Of a stretch of DNA of 64,000 nucleotides, positions 27,249-36,920 are shown in pieces. The notes under the pieces are model-generated. The model did no database searches. It had not been told where the DNA came from and saw only the letters and a list, made by a program, of their open reading frames with translations. Position 1 is the first letter of the stretch. Each line of letters starts with the position of its first letter. The stretch lies in contig NZ_JBGUAZ010000001.1 of assembly GCF_041821085.1 (NCBI RefSeq), forward strand, positions 744,001 through 808,000, written 5' to 3'. Origin of the DNA: Natrinema sp. HArc-T2 (GTDB taxonomy: Archaea; Halobacteriota; Halobacteria; Halobacteriales; Natrialbaceae). The position numbers were made by a program, and so were the translations under genes.

Positions 27249-27434
27249 ACGCGTGAGTTCGTGCCGAGCGACGTAGGTGTGACGCCATCGCCTGCCACTC
27301 CTCGAGAAACGTCGAATTTGGCAGCGGACACAGGGGCAGAAACGAACCGAAACAGTTCCAAGACGAGCACAAGCGGCAGTTTCCATTGAAACCCTCGCTA
27401 CGCCTTAGTACAGTCTCCCCAAGGCTATCGATGC

Positions 27435-27734
27435 ATGGCGAGCAGACAACAACTCACGGAGCAGGACGTCACCGAGAAGCAACCGGAAGCGATCAGCGAC
27501 GAGGCGATGGGCCCCGCCGTCCTTGCATCGGCTGCGTCAGTCGGGCTCTCGCTGTACTACTACTTCATTCGCGGCGATCGTCAGCTCGGGACGTTCGTCG
27601 GCCTCTGGCCGCCGACGATCCTCGCGTTCGCGAGTTACTTCAACCAGCGGAAAATGCGCCGGCAACTCGAGACGCTGACCCAGCCGGGAACCAAAATACG
27701 GGAGGCGTTCGACTCCATGATGGGCAACCGATAG
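27435..27734 (+). CDS. Small membrane protein of unknown function
   Basis: 99 residues. A polar N-terminus (MASRQQLTEQDV) precedes two hydrophobic segments (about 28-46 and 55-67) and an amphipathic basic C-terminus. No recognised domain. A stand-alone gene divergent from the sulfite-oxidase-like gene. Codon use matches the neighbours and the start is a clean ATG. Confidence 0.65.
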   Translation: MASRQQLTEQDVTEKQPEAISDEAMGPAVLASAASVGLSLYYYFIRGDRQLGTFVGLWPPTILAFASYFNQRKMRRQLETLTQPGTKIREAFDSMMGNR

Positions 27735-27821
27735 GGCAGCGCCTACCGGTTCGACGCCACCGTTCGCAGCATCGGCAGTCGATCGGCGCTCGAGCGGCAA
27801 CTGTCCTTTCGCACGACTGAA

Positions 27822-27830
27822 TTTTTTCTT
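27822..27830 (+). terminator. Poly-T transcription terminator
   Basis: A run ttttttctt about 90 bp after the stop at 27734. T-tracts of this kind terminate archaeal RNA polymerase without a required hairpin. It lies just before the promoter of the next gene. Confidence 0.4.
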
Positions 27831-27857
27831 TCCACTCCGTGTAGATTCCCCGTCAAA

Positions 27858-27866
27858 CCTAAATAC
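27858..27866 (+). promoter_or_regulatory. TATA box of the ribbon-helix-helix gene
   Basis: cctaaatac centred about 27 bp upstream of the ATG at 27890, the distance expected for a leaderless haloarchaeal transcript. Confidence 0.5.
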
Positions 27867-27889
27867 CCCCTCGCCGAAAGCCGAATCAG

Positions 27890-28117
27890 ATGCCGAAAGT
27901 AGAGATCACTATCCCGGAGCACCTCGAGATGCAGATCGCGCAGATGGTCGAACGCGGTGAGTTCGTCAACCGCGAGGAAGCGATCGAGGACCTCCTATCG
28001 ACGGGTATCAAGGCCTACAAGACGAGTGGACCGATGGACGAAGACGAGGGCGCAACTGGCGGAACCGGCCTCGAAGACGACGGCATGATGGGCCACGACG
28101 ACGAATACGTCTTCTAA
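27890..28117 (+). CDS. Ribbon-helix-helix (CopG/MetJ-like) protein
   Basis: 75 residues. The first 45 (PKVEITIPEHLEMQIAQMVERGEFVNREEAIEDLLSTGI) form a beta strand and two helices as in ribbon-helix-helix DNA-binding dimers. The remaining acidic, Gly-rich tail is typical of haloarchaeal members. No toxin gene follows, so it is more likely a regulator than an antitoxin. Monocistronic, with a clear promoter. Confidence 0.8.
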   Translation: MPKVEITIPEHLEMQIAQMVERGEFVNREEAIEDLLSTGIKAYKTSGPMDEDEGATGGTGLEDDGMMGHDDEYVF

Positions 28118-28293
28118 CGTCTATCTTTTCGGCAGTTCGTTCGGGCGTCCGGCAGCGCGTCTGCCCGTCTGCCGTCGATAGCAGGCGGATTCGGCCTGCC
28201 GGACGACGATCAGTGCCTACTCGAGTGTCTTCTGTAGCAACTCATCACCGACGCGGTCACGTGTGATCGGTGTATACGTTGTTAGCCGCCGGT

Positions 28294-28476
28294 TCACACG
28301 CCGACCGTGAGCAACGGAACCCCGAACGCGACCGCGACGCCGACGAGCATGACGACGAAGCCGATCGCCACGTCTCGTGCCGAGTACGCGCTCATCGGGG
28401 CAGTCGTTCGCTCGTCCTCGAGGTCGTGACCGACGTCGGCTCCGGATTCGTCGGAAGTTTCGGTGTCGTCTGCCAT
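28294..28476 (-). CDS. 60-residue single-span membrane protein
   Basis: Acidic N-terminal half (MADDTETSDESGADVGHDLE) followed by one transmembrane helix (about 35-58, VAIGFVVMLVGVAVAFGVPLL). Small proteins with this plan recur in haloarchaea; I do not know a function. The ATG at 28476 was preferred because the upstream extension lacks coding character. It is divergent from hisF. Confidence 0.65.
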   Translation of the reverse strand: MADDTETSDESGADVGHDLEDERTTAPMSAYSARDVAIGFVVMLVGVAVAFGVPLLTVGV

Positions 28477-28630
28477 ACGCGCCCGTTTTTGGCTCTGACA
28501 CTTAATCTCTCCTACACCGGCGCGAGACTGCTCGAGTCCCCGGCAAGATTGGACTGTCGTGGCCCTGGCAGACACCGCCCGATCCAGACGCCTTTACTAC
28601 TCGCGGTTCAAACTATCCAGTAGTTACCAC

Positions 28631-29446
28631 ATGGTCCTGACCAAACGAATTATCCCCTGTATCGACGTGGACCTCGATGACGACGGGAATCCAGCGGTCT
28701 ACACCGGCGTCAACTTCGAGGATCTGAAATACACCGGCGATCCGGTCGAGATGGCGCGTGCATACAATCAGGCTGGCGCGGACGAGTTCGTCTTCCTCGA
28801 CATCACCGCTTCCGCGGAGGGCCGCGAGACGATGCTCGACGTCGTCCGTGACGTCGCCGACGAGGTCTTCATCCCGCTGACGGTCGGCGGCGGCATCCGT
28901 ACCACCGACGACATCAAAGAGACCCTGCGGGCCGGCGCGGACAAGGTCTCGATCACCACCGGCGCGCTCGAGCGCCCCGAACTCATCAACGAAGGCGCAC
29001 AAGCCTTCGGCAACCAGTGTATCGTCATCAGCGTCGACGCCAAACGGCGCTTCGACGAACAGGGCGAACATTACGTCGAGATCGACGGCGAGTCCTGCTG
29101 GTTCGAGTGCACGAAGAAAGGTGGCCGCGAAGGGACCGGGATCGACGTCCTCGAGTGGGCCGCCGAGGCCGAGTCCCGGGGTGCGGGCGAACTCTTCGTC
29201 AACTCGATCGACAAAGACGGCACGAAAGACGGCTACGACCTGCCGCTGACGAACGCAGTCACCGACACCGTCGACACGCCGGTGATCGCCTCCTCGGGCT
29301 GTGGCAGTCCCGAAGACATGTACGACGTGTTCACCGAGGCCGGTGCCGACGCCGGCCTCGCGGCCTCGATCTTCCACTTCGACGAGTACTCGATCGAGGA
29401 GACGAAAGCCTATCTCGACGAGCACGGCGTCCCGGTGCGACGCTGA
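28631..29446 (+). CDS. hisF: Imidazole glycerol phosphate synthase subunit HisF
   Basis: 271-residue cyclase barrel producing IGP and AICAR from PRFAR with ammonia supplied by HisH. Catalytic Asp residues are in IIPCIDVD and in [11 protein letters not shown]; phosphate-binding loops are LTVGGGIRT and [15 protein letters not shown] at 28631 gives the canonical [14 protein letters not shown] start. A TATA-like tttactac is centred ~35 bp upstream. Other his genes are absent here except a degenerate HisG-like protein at 42 kb. Confidence 0.96.
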   Translation: MVLTKRIIPCIDVDLDDDGNPAVYTGVNFEDLKYTGDPVEMARAYNQAGADEFVFLDITASAEGRETMLDVVRDVADEVFIPLTVGGGIRTTDDIKETLRAGADKVSITTGALERPELINEGAQAFGNQCIVISVDAKRRFDEQGEHYVEIDGESCWFECTKKGGREGTGIDVLEWAAEAESRGAGELFVNSIDKDGTKDGYDLPLTNAVTDTVDTPVIASSGCGSPEDMYDVFTEAGADAGLAASIFHFDEYSIEETKAYLDEHGVPVRR

Positions 29447-29509
29447 GTCCGGCAGTCGCTACGCTCCCGTCCAATACGCTTATCTCGTCGCAGTCGTGCT
29501 TTTCTAGCA

Positions 29510-30391
29510 GTGAAATGGCGGTGTACGTGGTGTGGCAAACCACACGCGGAGAACGACCCTCCCTGTGACAACTGTGGGCACAATACCTTCGAGAAGGCGG
29601 TCGTCCGGGCCGACGAGAACCCCGATCCCAATCGCCACCGCAACGCGGCTGGCAGCGGTGCGCCTGACAGCGATCCGACGCCAACCGGTACCGTCGACAC
29701 CGGCCCCGACTACGTCTGGGCCTGCACGAACTGTGGCCGCGAGCACGTCCGGAACTCCCCGCCGTGTTCTCGCTGTGGCAATCCCGATCTCGAGAAGGTC
29801 GAACAGACCTACGAGGGGCTCGAGCGCGATCTCGAGACACCGAGCTGGCTCGCGGTCGCCAAACCCTACCTCCCGGTTCTTGCCGTAATCGGGCTCGTCA
29901 TCGCGCTGTTCGCGACGGGGATCATCCCACCGTCGGTGCTGCCGGGAGTCGGACAACCGTCGCCGCCGGACGCACCCGGTGAGGGAGTCGAGGCCGCGGG
30001 CATCGATCTCGAGGCGACGGAGCAGGCGGTCCACGACCGGCTCGAGGCTGACCGGAATCAGTCCGAGTCACGAACGTACGACGACGGACTCGGGGAGTAC
30101 ACCGAATACATGAACCGCGCGTTCGTGGCGATCGAGTACGAGGAGTCGAGGCCCGAGCCGGTAGAGGCGAGTGACTTCGGCGTCGACTGCCGGAATGAGC
30201 CGTACGCCGGACGGCTCGCGGGGACGCTATCGATCGCCGACTACGACGACGAGGCGGCACTCGCCGACGACGTCGCCACAGCACTCAGCGAGGAGACCGG
30301 CGACAGCGATTTCGACAGGGAGGGACTCGATCTTCACGTTGTCGACGGCTCTGTCTACGTGTTTTACGCGACGTGTAACTCCACCAACTGA
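29510..30391 (+). CDS. Membrane protein with two N-terminal zinc ribbons and a degenerate CAP-like exterior domain
   Basis: 293 residues. Two zinc ribbons (CTWCGKPH..CDNCG at about 5-23 and CTNCGREH..CSRCG at 72-90) face the cytosol, followed by one membrane helix (about 119-137) and an exterior domain. The latter has a Cys pair (in VDCRNEP and FYATCNSTN) that could form a disulfide. Other haloarchaeal proteins with this N-terminus end in a CAP/SCP domain; here the CAP His/Glu residues are not recognisable. GTG start. Function unknown. Confidence 0.7.
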   Translation: MKWRCTWCGKPHAENDPPCDNCGHNTFEKAVVRADENPDPNRHRNAAGSGAPDSDPTPTGTVDTGPDYVWACTNCGREHVRNSPPCSRCGNPDLEKVEQTYEGLERDLETPSWLAVAKPYLPVLAVIGLVIALFATGIIPPSVLPGVGQPSPPDAPGEGVEAAGIDLEATEQAVHDRLEADRNQSESRTYDDGLGEYTEYMNRAFVAIEYEESRPEPVEASDFGVDCRNEPYAGRLAGTLSIADYDDEAALADDVATALSEETGDSDFDREGLDLHVVDGSVYVFYATCNSTN

Positions 30392-30590
30392 TCCACGTGG
30401 CCACGTTACGTGGCTGCCGTCTCCGTGGATCTCCCGTGGTGTCGGTGCGACGTTCGTCACCGATCACGTCTCGACTCACGTCCGCGGCCCGCGCTGCCAT
30501 CGATCGACGGTTGCGCTCCTCACGCCCGAATGCGAGAGGAAAACGAGGAGAAACGATGGAGCACAGCCCGAGACTGACGACTACCAGTGC

Positions 30591-30875
30591 TTATGCAGCC
30601 GCTTCGAACGCGTCGCGAAACGATGTCGCCTTCTCGCGGACGGTCACAGCCGCGTCTTCGAGACACCCGAGGGGGTCGGCCCCACTTTCGGTCTTGATCG
30701 TCAGGATGGGCTCGGTCTGGCCACCCGACTGTTCGGGGTTGACGTCGTAGGTTGCTGCGCTCACGTCGTCGTGCTCGAGCAGCGCACCCTTGAGCACGTT
30801 CATGAACGTGTGGTCCTCGCCGGCGATCTCGATCGAGAGTTCGTCCTCGGTGCTCTCGGTGACCCGCAGTTCCAT
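30591..30875 (-). CDS. rpoL: DNA-directed RNA polymerase subunit L (Rpo11)
   Basis: 94 residues; pairs with RpoD in the assembly platform of archaeal RNA polymerase, like bacterial alpha. Motif [32 protein letters not shown] is unmistakable (Rpb11/RpoL dimerisation core). ATG at 30875 gives the standard length. Single gene, divergent from the rhomboid gene. Confidence 0.95.
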   Translation of the reverse strand: MELRVTESTEDELSIEIAGEDHTFMNVLKGALLEHDDVSAATYDVNPEQSGGQTEPILTIKTESGADPLGCLEDAAVTVREKATSFRDAFEAAA

Positions 30876-31041
30876 GTCAATCAGTGCGGCCGTCGACCGC
30901 TTGTACCTTTCGAAGCCAGCCCTCGGTGGGGATCGGGTAGCGACCCCCCGGCGCGTCTCCACGACGGCACGGCGAGGGCGCCGAGACCGAACGGCTTCGG
31001 TGAAGGCAAATCACTATACGGCCCCGTTCGAACCACGGCAT

Positions 31042-32862
31042 ATGCGCACCCTCGGGGTCCTGCTCGCGGTCGTCGTCGCCGCGTCGCTGATCGGGTCGAT
31101 CGCGGTCGTCAGGTGGGTTCATCGACCGGCGCGAGACTGGTACGACGTGGCTCGAGCGCGACTCGTCTACGGGATTCCGTGGGGCTCGCTCGTCGTGATC
31201 GCGTTCGTCCTCGCTGTCTACCTGTTCGTCCAGAGCGGGCTGGCAGACTTCGACGATCCCGTGACGATTCCCTTCCGCACCTGGTCGTACTTCTATCCGC
31301 TCGGGATGGCGACGGCGTCGTTTTCCCACGCCGGGCCGGGCCATCTCATCGGGAACCTCGCTGGAACCGCCGTCGTCGCGCCGATCGCCGAGTACGCCTG
31401 GGGCCACTATCCGGACGAGCGCGATCCGGTACGAACCGATTCGTGGGCCGTCGATCCGCGCGTCCGGGCGGTCGTCGTCTTCCCGCTTGCCGTCATCGGG
31501 GTCGGACTCGTGATGAGCCTGTTCGCGCTCGGCCCCGTGATCGGCTTTTCGGGCGTCGTCTTCGCACTCGCCGGCTTCGCGATCGTCCACTACCCGATCG
31601 CGACGATTATCGCGACGCTCGGCGTCCAGAGCGCCGTCTTGCGCCTTTACTACGCGCTGCAAGAGCCCATCCGCGTCTACACGGCAGAGCCCAGCCCACC
31701 GTCGGCACCCTCCTGGGCCGGCATCGCCATCCAGGGCCACGCGCTCGGGCTCTTCGTCGGCTTCGTCCTCGGAATCGCCCTCCTCAAGCGCCGCCACAGC
31801 CGTCCCGATCCGCTACGGCTCTGGCTCGCCGTCCTGTTGTTTGGCTTCTCGAAGGGGCTGTGGGCGATCTACTGGTTCGGTGCCGAGAACACGTTCGTGC
31901 TCTACCAGGGACCCGGCGTCGCTGTCGTCGCGGTGCTCGCACTCGTGGTCACGCTGTCGATGACCGCCTCCGACACACCCCTGCTCCCGCCGCGACTCCA
32001 GAGGCTGGTCTCGCAGTCGCCCAACGATAGCGATTTGCCATCGGTCGCCAGATCGCTCGAGCTCGCCGGCACTGCCCGCGATCGCGTCGTTACGGCCCGT
32101 ATCGATCGCGTGCGCGAGCTTGTCCGCGGAACCGGCGATCACGAGCCGAGTTTGTCGAAACTAACTCGCAGGCGAGCCGCCCTTCTTGCAGTCGTCGTCG
32201 TGCTCGCGATTCTCGCCGGCATGGCTGTCCCCGCGAATTTCCTCGTCGTCGACGACGCGACGGCATCGTCGGATTCAGCCCTTCAGATCCGGGACTACAC
32301 GGTCGAGTACGTCGAAGGCGTCCCGAACGAGCTCGTCACTGGGATCGGCATCGAGGCCATCGAGAGCGACGACGGCCTCGAGTCGAGCGGGGTGGTCGTC
32401 GCCAGCGAGCGCCGCGAGATCTGGCTCGAGGTGATCAGCACCCAGCGTCTCGCCTTTACCGGCGAGGAAACGGTCACTGTCGGCGGCCCCGGCTGGCGCG
32501 AGGACGTCCACGTCGAGCGCGCCGGCTGGGAGCCGGTCGGCAACGACACTGTCTATCAGGTCTGGCTGTGGGAAGACGGCGACGATCGCCAACTCGCGTA
32601 CGAATCCAACGATTCGCGGGCCGAGGCGCGGATTGCCGGTCGAAACGTAACCGTCAGCTCCGACGGCGGGACGTTCGCCCTCGCGGTCACCTCGAGCGAC
32701 GGGAACGAAACTGACGCTGTCGCGACGACGCCGATTCCGGCAGCAAACGAGACGGCAACGGCAGGCGGGCTGACCTTCGAGCGCGACGAGAAGACGATCT
32801 ACGCGGCCGCCGACGGAACGCGGGTCGCGATCGCAAGCAAGGAGACGTACAACGGGTCGTGA
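31042..32862 (+). CDS. Rhomboid family intramembrane serine protease with large exterior C-terminal domain
   Basis: 606 residues. Rhomboid core of about 300 residues with the catalytic Ser170 in GFSG and His233 in IQGHALGLFVG; SFSHAGPGHLIGNLAG precedes, as in rhomboids. After more helices a long cytosolic loop, a further membrane helix near 393-411 and a ~190-residue Asn/Asp-rich exterior beta domain follow. TATA-like cactatac lies 27 bp before the ATG at 31042. The C-terminal domain might dock substrates; that is inference. Confidence 0.86.
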   Translation: MRTLGVLLAVVVAASLIGSIAVVRWVHRPARDWYDVARARLVYGIPWGSLVVIAFVLAVYLFVQSGLADFDDPVTIPFRTWSYFYPLGMATASFSHAGPGHLIGNLAGTAVVAPIAEYAWGHYPDERDPVRTDSWAVDPRVRAVVVFPLAVIGVGLVMSLFALGPVIGFSGVVFALAGFAIVHYPIATIIATLGVQSAVLRLYYALQEPIRVYTAEPSPPSAPSWAGIAIQGHALGLFVGFVLGIALLKRRHSRPDPLRLWLAVLLFGFSKGLWAIYWFGAENTFVLYQGPGVAVVAVLALVVTLSMTASDTPLLPPRLQRLVSQSPNDSDLPSVARSLELAGTARDRVVTARIDRVRELVRGTGDHEPSLSKLTRRRAALLAVVVVLAILAGMAVPANFLVVDDATASSDSALQIRDYTVEYVEGVPNELVTGIGIEAIESDDGLESSGVVVASERREIWLEVISTQRLAFTGEETVTVGGPGWREDVHVERAGWEPVGNDTVYQVWLWEDGDDRQLAYESNDSRAEARIAGRNVTVSSDGGTFALAVTSSDGNETDAVATTPIPAANETATAGGLTFERDEKTIYAAADGTRVAIASKETYNGS

Positions 32863-32882
32863 CCGCGACTCCGCGTCGCGGA

Positions 32883-33533
32883 TTACGCTCGTGTCGGCCA
32901 CTCGATGCGGAAGACCTCCGCCTCGAGCGTCGTCTCGGCTTCGGTATGAAAGTCGAACTGCTTGGGCAGCGGGAACGCCGCCCGGAACGCGTGGGTCACC
33001 GTCCCGCCTTCGTCGGCGGCGAACGACTCGACGAACGACTGGCTGCCCTCGTTATGGATCGTATAGGAGACCGCCCCGATCTCACGTGCCGTCTCCAGAA
33101 AGTCCCGATCCGCGTGTCGATTCCCGCGCTGTGCACCGAAGGGCGGGTTCGAGAGAACGGTGGCGTCGGTACACGAAAACGGATGGCGGGTGACATCGCC
33201 GCGGAGCCACGCGATCGGACTGCCGTTGTCCTCACTGGCGTCTTCGACGACCGACCGCTCGTTTCGCCGGGCGACCGCGAGCGCATCGGCGTCGACGTCG
33301 ATCGCCGCGACGTCGTCGCTCCCGGCCAGTGTCGCTGCGATCGCGAGCATTCCCGTGCCGGTCCCGAGGTCGACGACTCGTCTCTCGAGGTCGCCCTGTA
33401 ACCCTGCCAGATGGCAGAGATGGGCGGCCAGTTCCGGCGGGGTGAGATACTGCTCGAGGTGAGCCGACGGCTCCGCGAAGTCCGCGACCGACTCGAGTCG
33501 ACGGGCGAGCGTGCGCCGAGAGGGACTGGACAT
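32883..33533 (-). CDS. METTL5-like RNA N6-adenine methyltransferase
   Basis: 216-residue class I SAM methyltransferase. SAM motif VVDLGTGTGMLAIAATLAG, acidic AIDVDADAL and the catalytic NPPFGAQ motif characteristic of adenine-N6 methylases. N-terminal LEQYLTPPELAAHLCHLA matches the archaeal METTL5 group, whose eukaryotic member modifies small-subunit rRNA. Convergent with the rhomboid gene. Target is inferred from family only. Confidence 0.86.
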   Translation of the reverse strand: MSSPSRRTLARRLESVADFAEPSAHLEQYLTPPELAAHLCHLAGLQGDLERRVVDLGTGTGMLAIAATLAGSDDVAAIDVDADALAVARRNERSVVEDASEDNGSPIAWLRGDVTRHPFSCTDATVLSNPPFGAQRGNRHADRDFLETAREIGAVSYTIHNEGSQSFVESFAADEGGTVTHAFRAAFPLPKQFDFHTEAETTLEAEVFRIEWPTRA

Positions 33534-33671
33534 AGTCGGTCGTCAGTGCTCGAGCGTAATGGATCCCCCGAGGTCGCCGGCGTGTTGCTGGTCGTGTTCG
33601 TGTGAAGCGGGACGTTTCCGTTTCACGATATGTTCGAATAGAGTTAAGGACACTCCGCGGAAGTTACAGGT

Positions 33672-33854
33672 ATGGAGGAGTGTCCACGGTGTGGAGGTGC
33701 CATCGAAGAACTCTCGCTCGGCGAGGTATCGACGGTCATATGTTCTCGCTGTGGGTTCGCTGACATTCCTGTCGAACATCAGCCGACCGGCGAGGAGCAC
33801 GAGTCGTGGCGCGATGCACTCAACCGATTTTACGAGCAGTCGACCGATCGCTGA
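33672..33854 (+). CDS. 60-residue zinc-ribbon microprotein
   Basis: One zinc ribbon: CPRCGG near residues 4-9 and CSRCGF near 24-29, followed by an acidic helix. Belongs to the abundant haloarchaeal CPxCG-type mini zinc fingers, most of unknown role. Own ATG, monocistronic, divergent from the METTL5-like gene. Confidence 0.72.
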   Translation: MEECPRCGGAIEELSLGEVSTVICSRCGFADIPVEHQPTGEEHESWRDALNRFYEQSTDR

Positions 33855-33916
33855 CCCCACTCGAGTCGCTACCGATACCTGAAAACGCGAGAAAGGACCG
33901 CTACAGCGGCGACGGC

Positions 33917-34948
33917 TTACTCGTTTGCAGGCGCTGCTTCCGCCTCGTCCGCTTCCTCCTCGTGGTCGACGTCCTCGTCGGAGCGAGCCGCAACGAGCCC
34001 ACCGCGAGCGACGCTGTACAGTGGCTCGTTCGCGTGCGAGACGCCGCTGATCGAGAACGGAATGTTCGCCTCCTGCAGGTGGTCGCGGAACAGTGCTTCG
34101 AAGCCATTTGGACTCGAGGTCCCGCCGGTGACGACGACGGGGATGTCCAGTCCTTCTTCGACGTCTTCCTCGTCGACTTCCGTGACGATATTCTCGATGA
34201 CGTAGTCCAGCAGGTTCTCGTAGTAGATCGACAGCGCACCCTCGACGCCGCCGACGTCGGTCGTGAAGTCGAGCTCGAAGTCGTCTTCCTTGATCGAGGT
34301 GACCTTGTCGACGGGCGTGCCGGTTGCGCGAGCGGCCTGTTCGTCGACCCAGTCGCCACCGCGGGCGACGGAGAACTTCATGACGGGCACTGCGTAGTAG
34401 GCCAGACAGACGTTGGTCATGCCGGCACCGAACGAGATCCCCAGGCCGGTGAAGTTGTTGTCCGCGAGTTCGGAGTAAATGACGGACATCCCCTCGTTGA
34501 TCGGCTCGGCGTCGTAGCCCATGTCGTCGAGGAAGGATTCGATCGTCTTCTGGTGGTACAGCGTCGAGAGTTCAGAGTCGATCGGATCCGCTGGCGTCGA
34601 GAAATAGAGCTTCTCGTCCGGATAGGCGGGCTCGCCGACGACCTGTTCGATGATGAGCTTCATCATCGGGATCGCGCTCTGTTCATCATTTGAAAGGATC
34701 CCGTGTTTCATCGGTCGCCGGGTTTCCTTGTTGAAGATGTTCGCGAAGTTGAGTGCGTCGTCGCCGACGACGTAGACCTTGTCGTCTTTGCGAATATGCA
34801 GGACTTCGCTTCGCGAGAGCATCTGCTCGGCCATATCCGAGTACTCGATCTCGACGAATGAGTTACGCTGTTGCACGAATACCGTGTCGGTTCCATCCTG
34901 CTGTGCAGACAGGATGTTCATCGTCCCGACGTCTAGGCCTTTGGCCAT
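33917..34948 (-). CDS. Actin-like ATPase (salactin/volactin-type candidate)
   Basis: 343 residues with the actin/ParM/MreB fold: phosphate-1 loop [12 protein letters not shown] (4-15), phosphate-2 [11 protein letters not shown], and adenosine motif [13 protein letters not shown] near 270. The acidic C-terminal tail ([11 protein letters not shown]) is a halophile addition. Haloarchaeal actin homologues of this size form dynamic filaments affecting shape and division; whether this is the salactin or volactin orthologue cannot be settled without alignment. Monocistronic. Confidence 0.8.
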   Translation of the reverse strand: MAKGLDVGTMNILSAQQDGTDTVFVQQRNSFVEIEYSDMAEQMLSRSEVLHIRKDDKVYVVGDDALNFANIFNKETRRPMKHGILSNDEQSAIPMMKLIIEQVVGEPAYPDEKLYFSTPADPIDSELSTLYHQKTIESFLDDMGYDAEPINEGMSVIYSELADNNFTGLGISFGAGMTNVCLAYYAVPVMKFSVARGGDWVDEQAARATGTPVDKVTSIKEDDFELDFTTDVGGVEGALSIYYENLLDYVIENIVTEVDEEDVEEGLDIPVVVTGGTSSPNGFEALFRDHLQEANIPFSISGVSHANEPLYSVARGGLVAARSDEDVDHEEEADEAEAAPANE

Positions 34949-35044
34949 GTGTGGGGAAGGAAACCGACGGATTATAAATCTATGTGCGCCACTTACAGAT
35001 CTGATACTATGAAAGACGACGCTATTTCTTTCCGGCCACCTGGA

Positions 35045-35962
35045 TTAATTTCGCTTCATCAGGTCGCGGATCCGTCCGAATAGCTTCGAGACCGGAGACG
35101 TCACCGTCTCGACGGCACTACTCTCGTCTGCCGTCGCCAGTTCTTCAGCTCGCTGTTGCTCGCGGAGCTCTTTGAGTTTCGCCGTCTGGTCGTCGACCGT
35201 CGAACTCGAGGTCGTCTGCTTCGTTTCGCCGCCTTTCAGTCCTTTGAGGCCGGCGACTTGCGCGTCGACGCCCGACGACCGCGTCGTCGTAGTGCCGGCG
35301 TTGGTGTCGACGCTGACATCGTCGAAATCGTCCTCGGAGAAGCTCAGCCGTTTGTGTTCGGTCTTCTCGACGCCGCCCCACGAGAGTTCGACGCCGTCCA
35401 TCGCGTCGTCGATGTCCTGTTGGACCTCTGTATCGGTTACGTCGGGGTCGTCGTCTTCCTCGTCGGACACCACCACGTCGGCTTGCTGTGCCATATCGAG
35501 ATAGTGGGCGATCAGTGCTGCACCCGTCGAGGCGGTGATGCCGGCGAGTCCGACGGCGTACACCGCAACTACCTGAACGGTGTAGTCGTTTCCGTAGCCG
35601 TTCCAGTGGTGTGGATAGACGGAGAGGAAACCGGCGACCGCAGCGAGAGTGATCGTTGCACCGCCGATCGACGTATACAGTACCCGTCGTTCCGCCGGCA
35701 GGAGCGTGACGATCCCGAGCATCAAGACGGGGACGGCCACCATCGCGAGTCCGTACGCGGGACCGACCCACGCGAAGTAGCTGGCGGATCTGGCCGGGTT
35801 CGTATTGCCCCAGAGAAAGAGCAACAGTGCGACGACTGCCAGCCCGATCCCGCCCAGGAACAGACCGAAGCCGACGTAGACGTCGGTTCGATCCTCCGGT
35901 TCACCGATGTATCGACGATAGAGGTCGAAGAGATACCCGTCAGGGGCCTGTTCCGCTGCCAT
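35045..35962 (-). CDS. Five-helix membrane protein with long disordered cytosolic tail (DUF7139-like)
   Basis: 305 residues. Five hydrophobic segments in the first 160 residues, then about 145 residues of Asp/Thr/Ser-rich, probably disordered sequence containing short motifs (ELSWGGVEKTEHKRLSFSEDDFDDV and AGLKGLKGG) and ending in a basic amphipathic helix (VSKLFGRIRDLMKRN). This plan resembles the haloarchaeal cell-division scaffold CdpA, but I cannot confirm orthology. It lies beside the actin-like gene on the same strand, 96 bp upstream. Confidence 0.68.
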   Translation of the reverse strand: MAAEQAPDGYLFDLYRRYIGEPEDRTDVYVGFGLFLGGIGLAVVALLLFLWGNTNPARSASYFAWVGPAYGLAMVAVPVLMLGIVTLLPAERRVLYTSIGGATITLAAVAGFLSVYPHHWNGYGNDYTVQVVAVYAVGLAGITASTGAALIAHYLDMAQQADVVVSDEEDDDPDVTDTEVQQDIDDAMDGVELSWGGVEKTEHKRLSFSEDDFDDVSVDTNAGTTTTRSSGVDAQVAGLKGLKGGETKQTTSSSTVDDQTAKLKELREQQRAEELATADESSAVETVTSPVSKLFGRIRDLMKRN

Positions 35963-36151
35963 TGACCACCCGTTTACGCTCCAGTACTATGACTGTTGGG
36001 ACGGAAAACGAACCGAACGAGCGGCTGAATCTTACCGTGATCGAGCGGTCACGGATTCACTCCAACACACGTCTGGTGGGCTCGAGGGATCCGAGAATCC
36101 GGACCACGGCTCGTGGTCAGACAGCCGGTTCTATCGACCGACACCTGTAGC

Positions 36152-36177
36152 TCAAACAATATAATTCCATAGTTTGA
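36152..36177. promoter_or_regulatory. AT-rich inverted repeat before the receiver-HalX gene
   Basis: tcaaac and gtttga arms separated by 14 nt that include ataatt, about 37 bp before the ATG at 36214. It overlaps the likely TATA region and could be an operator. Confidence 0.3.
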
Positions 36178-36213
36178 TAGTAATCGGGCCGTGAGATACT
36201 ACCATCCCGAATT

Positions 36214-36807
36214 ATGGCTGGTGATACGAACACCGTTCTCGTCGCAGACGACGACCCCGCCGTCGCTGCTCGGTTGCGATCGTGGCTCGCCGAGGACTAC
36301 CGAGTTGTGACGACGACTGATGGCGACGAGACGCTCGCACTTCTCGAGGATGCTGACGCAGTGCTGGTCGACCCCGCTCTCCGGACGGAGTCGGGCTCGG
36401 TCGTCGCAGCCGAACTCGAACGCCGCGCGACAGCACAGACGGTCGCAGTGCTCCGTGACGACCAGCACCAGCACGGCTCGGACTATCAGCCCACTGCCGG
36501 CGATTCGCTCACCAAACCCGTCGACGAGACACAGCTTCTCGAGACTGTCGACAGCCTGGTTCGTCGTGCCCGATACGACGAACTGATCGCGGAGTGTACG
36601 TCGCTTGCGACCAAACACGGCGCGCTCGAAACCGGAGACGATCTCACAGACGAAGACCACGAAACGGTCCAACAGCAACTCGACGACGTGTTTTCGGAAC
36701 TCGACGAACTGGTCGACTCGTTCGACAGCGACGACTTTCGGGCCGCGTTCGCGACATGTGAGTTCTCGACGACGACACAGCCACGGCGGGCAAGCGAGCA
36801 ATCCTGA
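36214..36807 (+). CDS. Receiver-HalX two-component response regulator
   Basis: 197 residues. Receiver domain 1-112 with acidic pocket DDD (12-14), phospho-acceptor Asp53 in AVLVDPAL and Lys101 in SLTKPVD; the middle is shortened. A HalX domain follows (about 115-170, ARYDELIAECTSLATKHGALE..). HalX is a haloarchaeal module of unknown output, without DNA-binding HTH. No kinase gene adjoins; two orphan kinases lie at 59 and 62 kb. Confidence 0.85.
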   Translation: MAGDTNTVLVADDDPAVAARLRSWLAEDYRVVTTTDGDETLALLEDADAVLVDPALRTESGSVVAAELERRATAQTVAVLRDDQHQHGSDYQPTAGDSLTKPVDETQLLETVDSLVRRARYDELIAECTSLATKHGALETGDDLTDEDHETVQQQLDDVFSELDELVDSFDSDDFRAAFATCEFSTTTQPRRASEQS

Positions 36808-36889
36808 GGCGGTTTGAGACGGCGACACGACGGGGTCGCACGGACTATTGCTGACTGCGGTCGATATTCTCCGCTCTCGACAGCGTGCA

Positions 36890-36898
36890 GTATATACG
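36890..36898 (+). promoter_or_regulatory. TATA box of dph2
   Basis: gtatatacg centred about 27 bp upstream of the ATG at 36921; supports a leaderless start there rather than at 36885. Confidence 0.5.
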
Positions 36899-36920
36899 TT
36901 CGTGGCAGCAAAGGCTGTCA

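Noticed and set aside
35989-36150. 52-codon plus-strand ORF between the DUF7139-like and receiver genes
   Set aside because: Codon bias is weak, there is no promoter at the proper distance and no motif.
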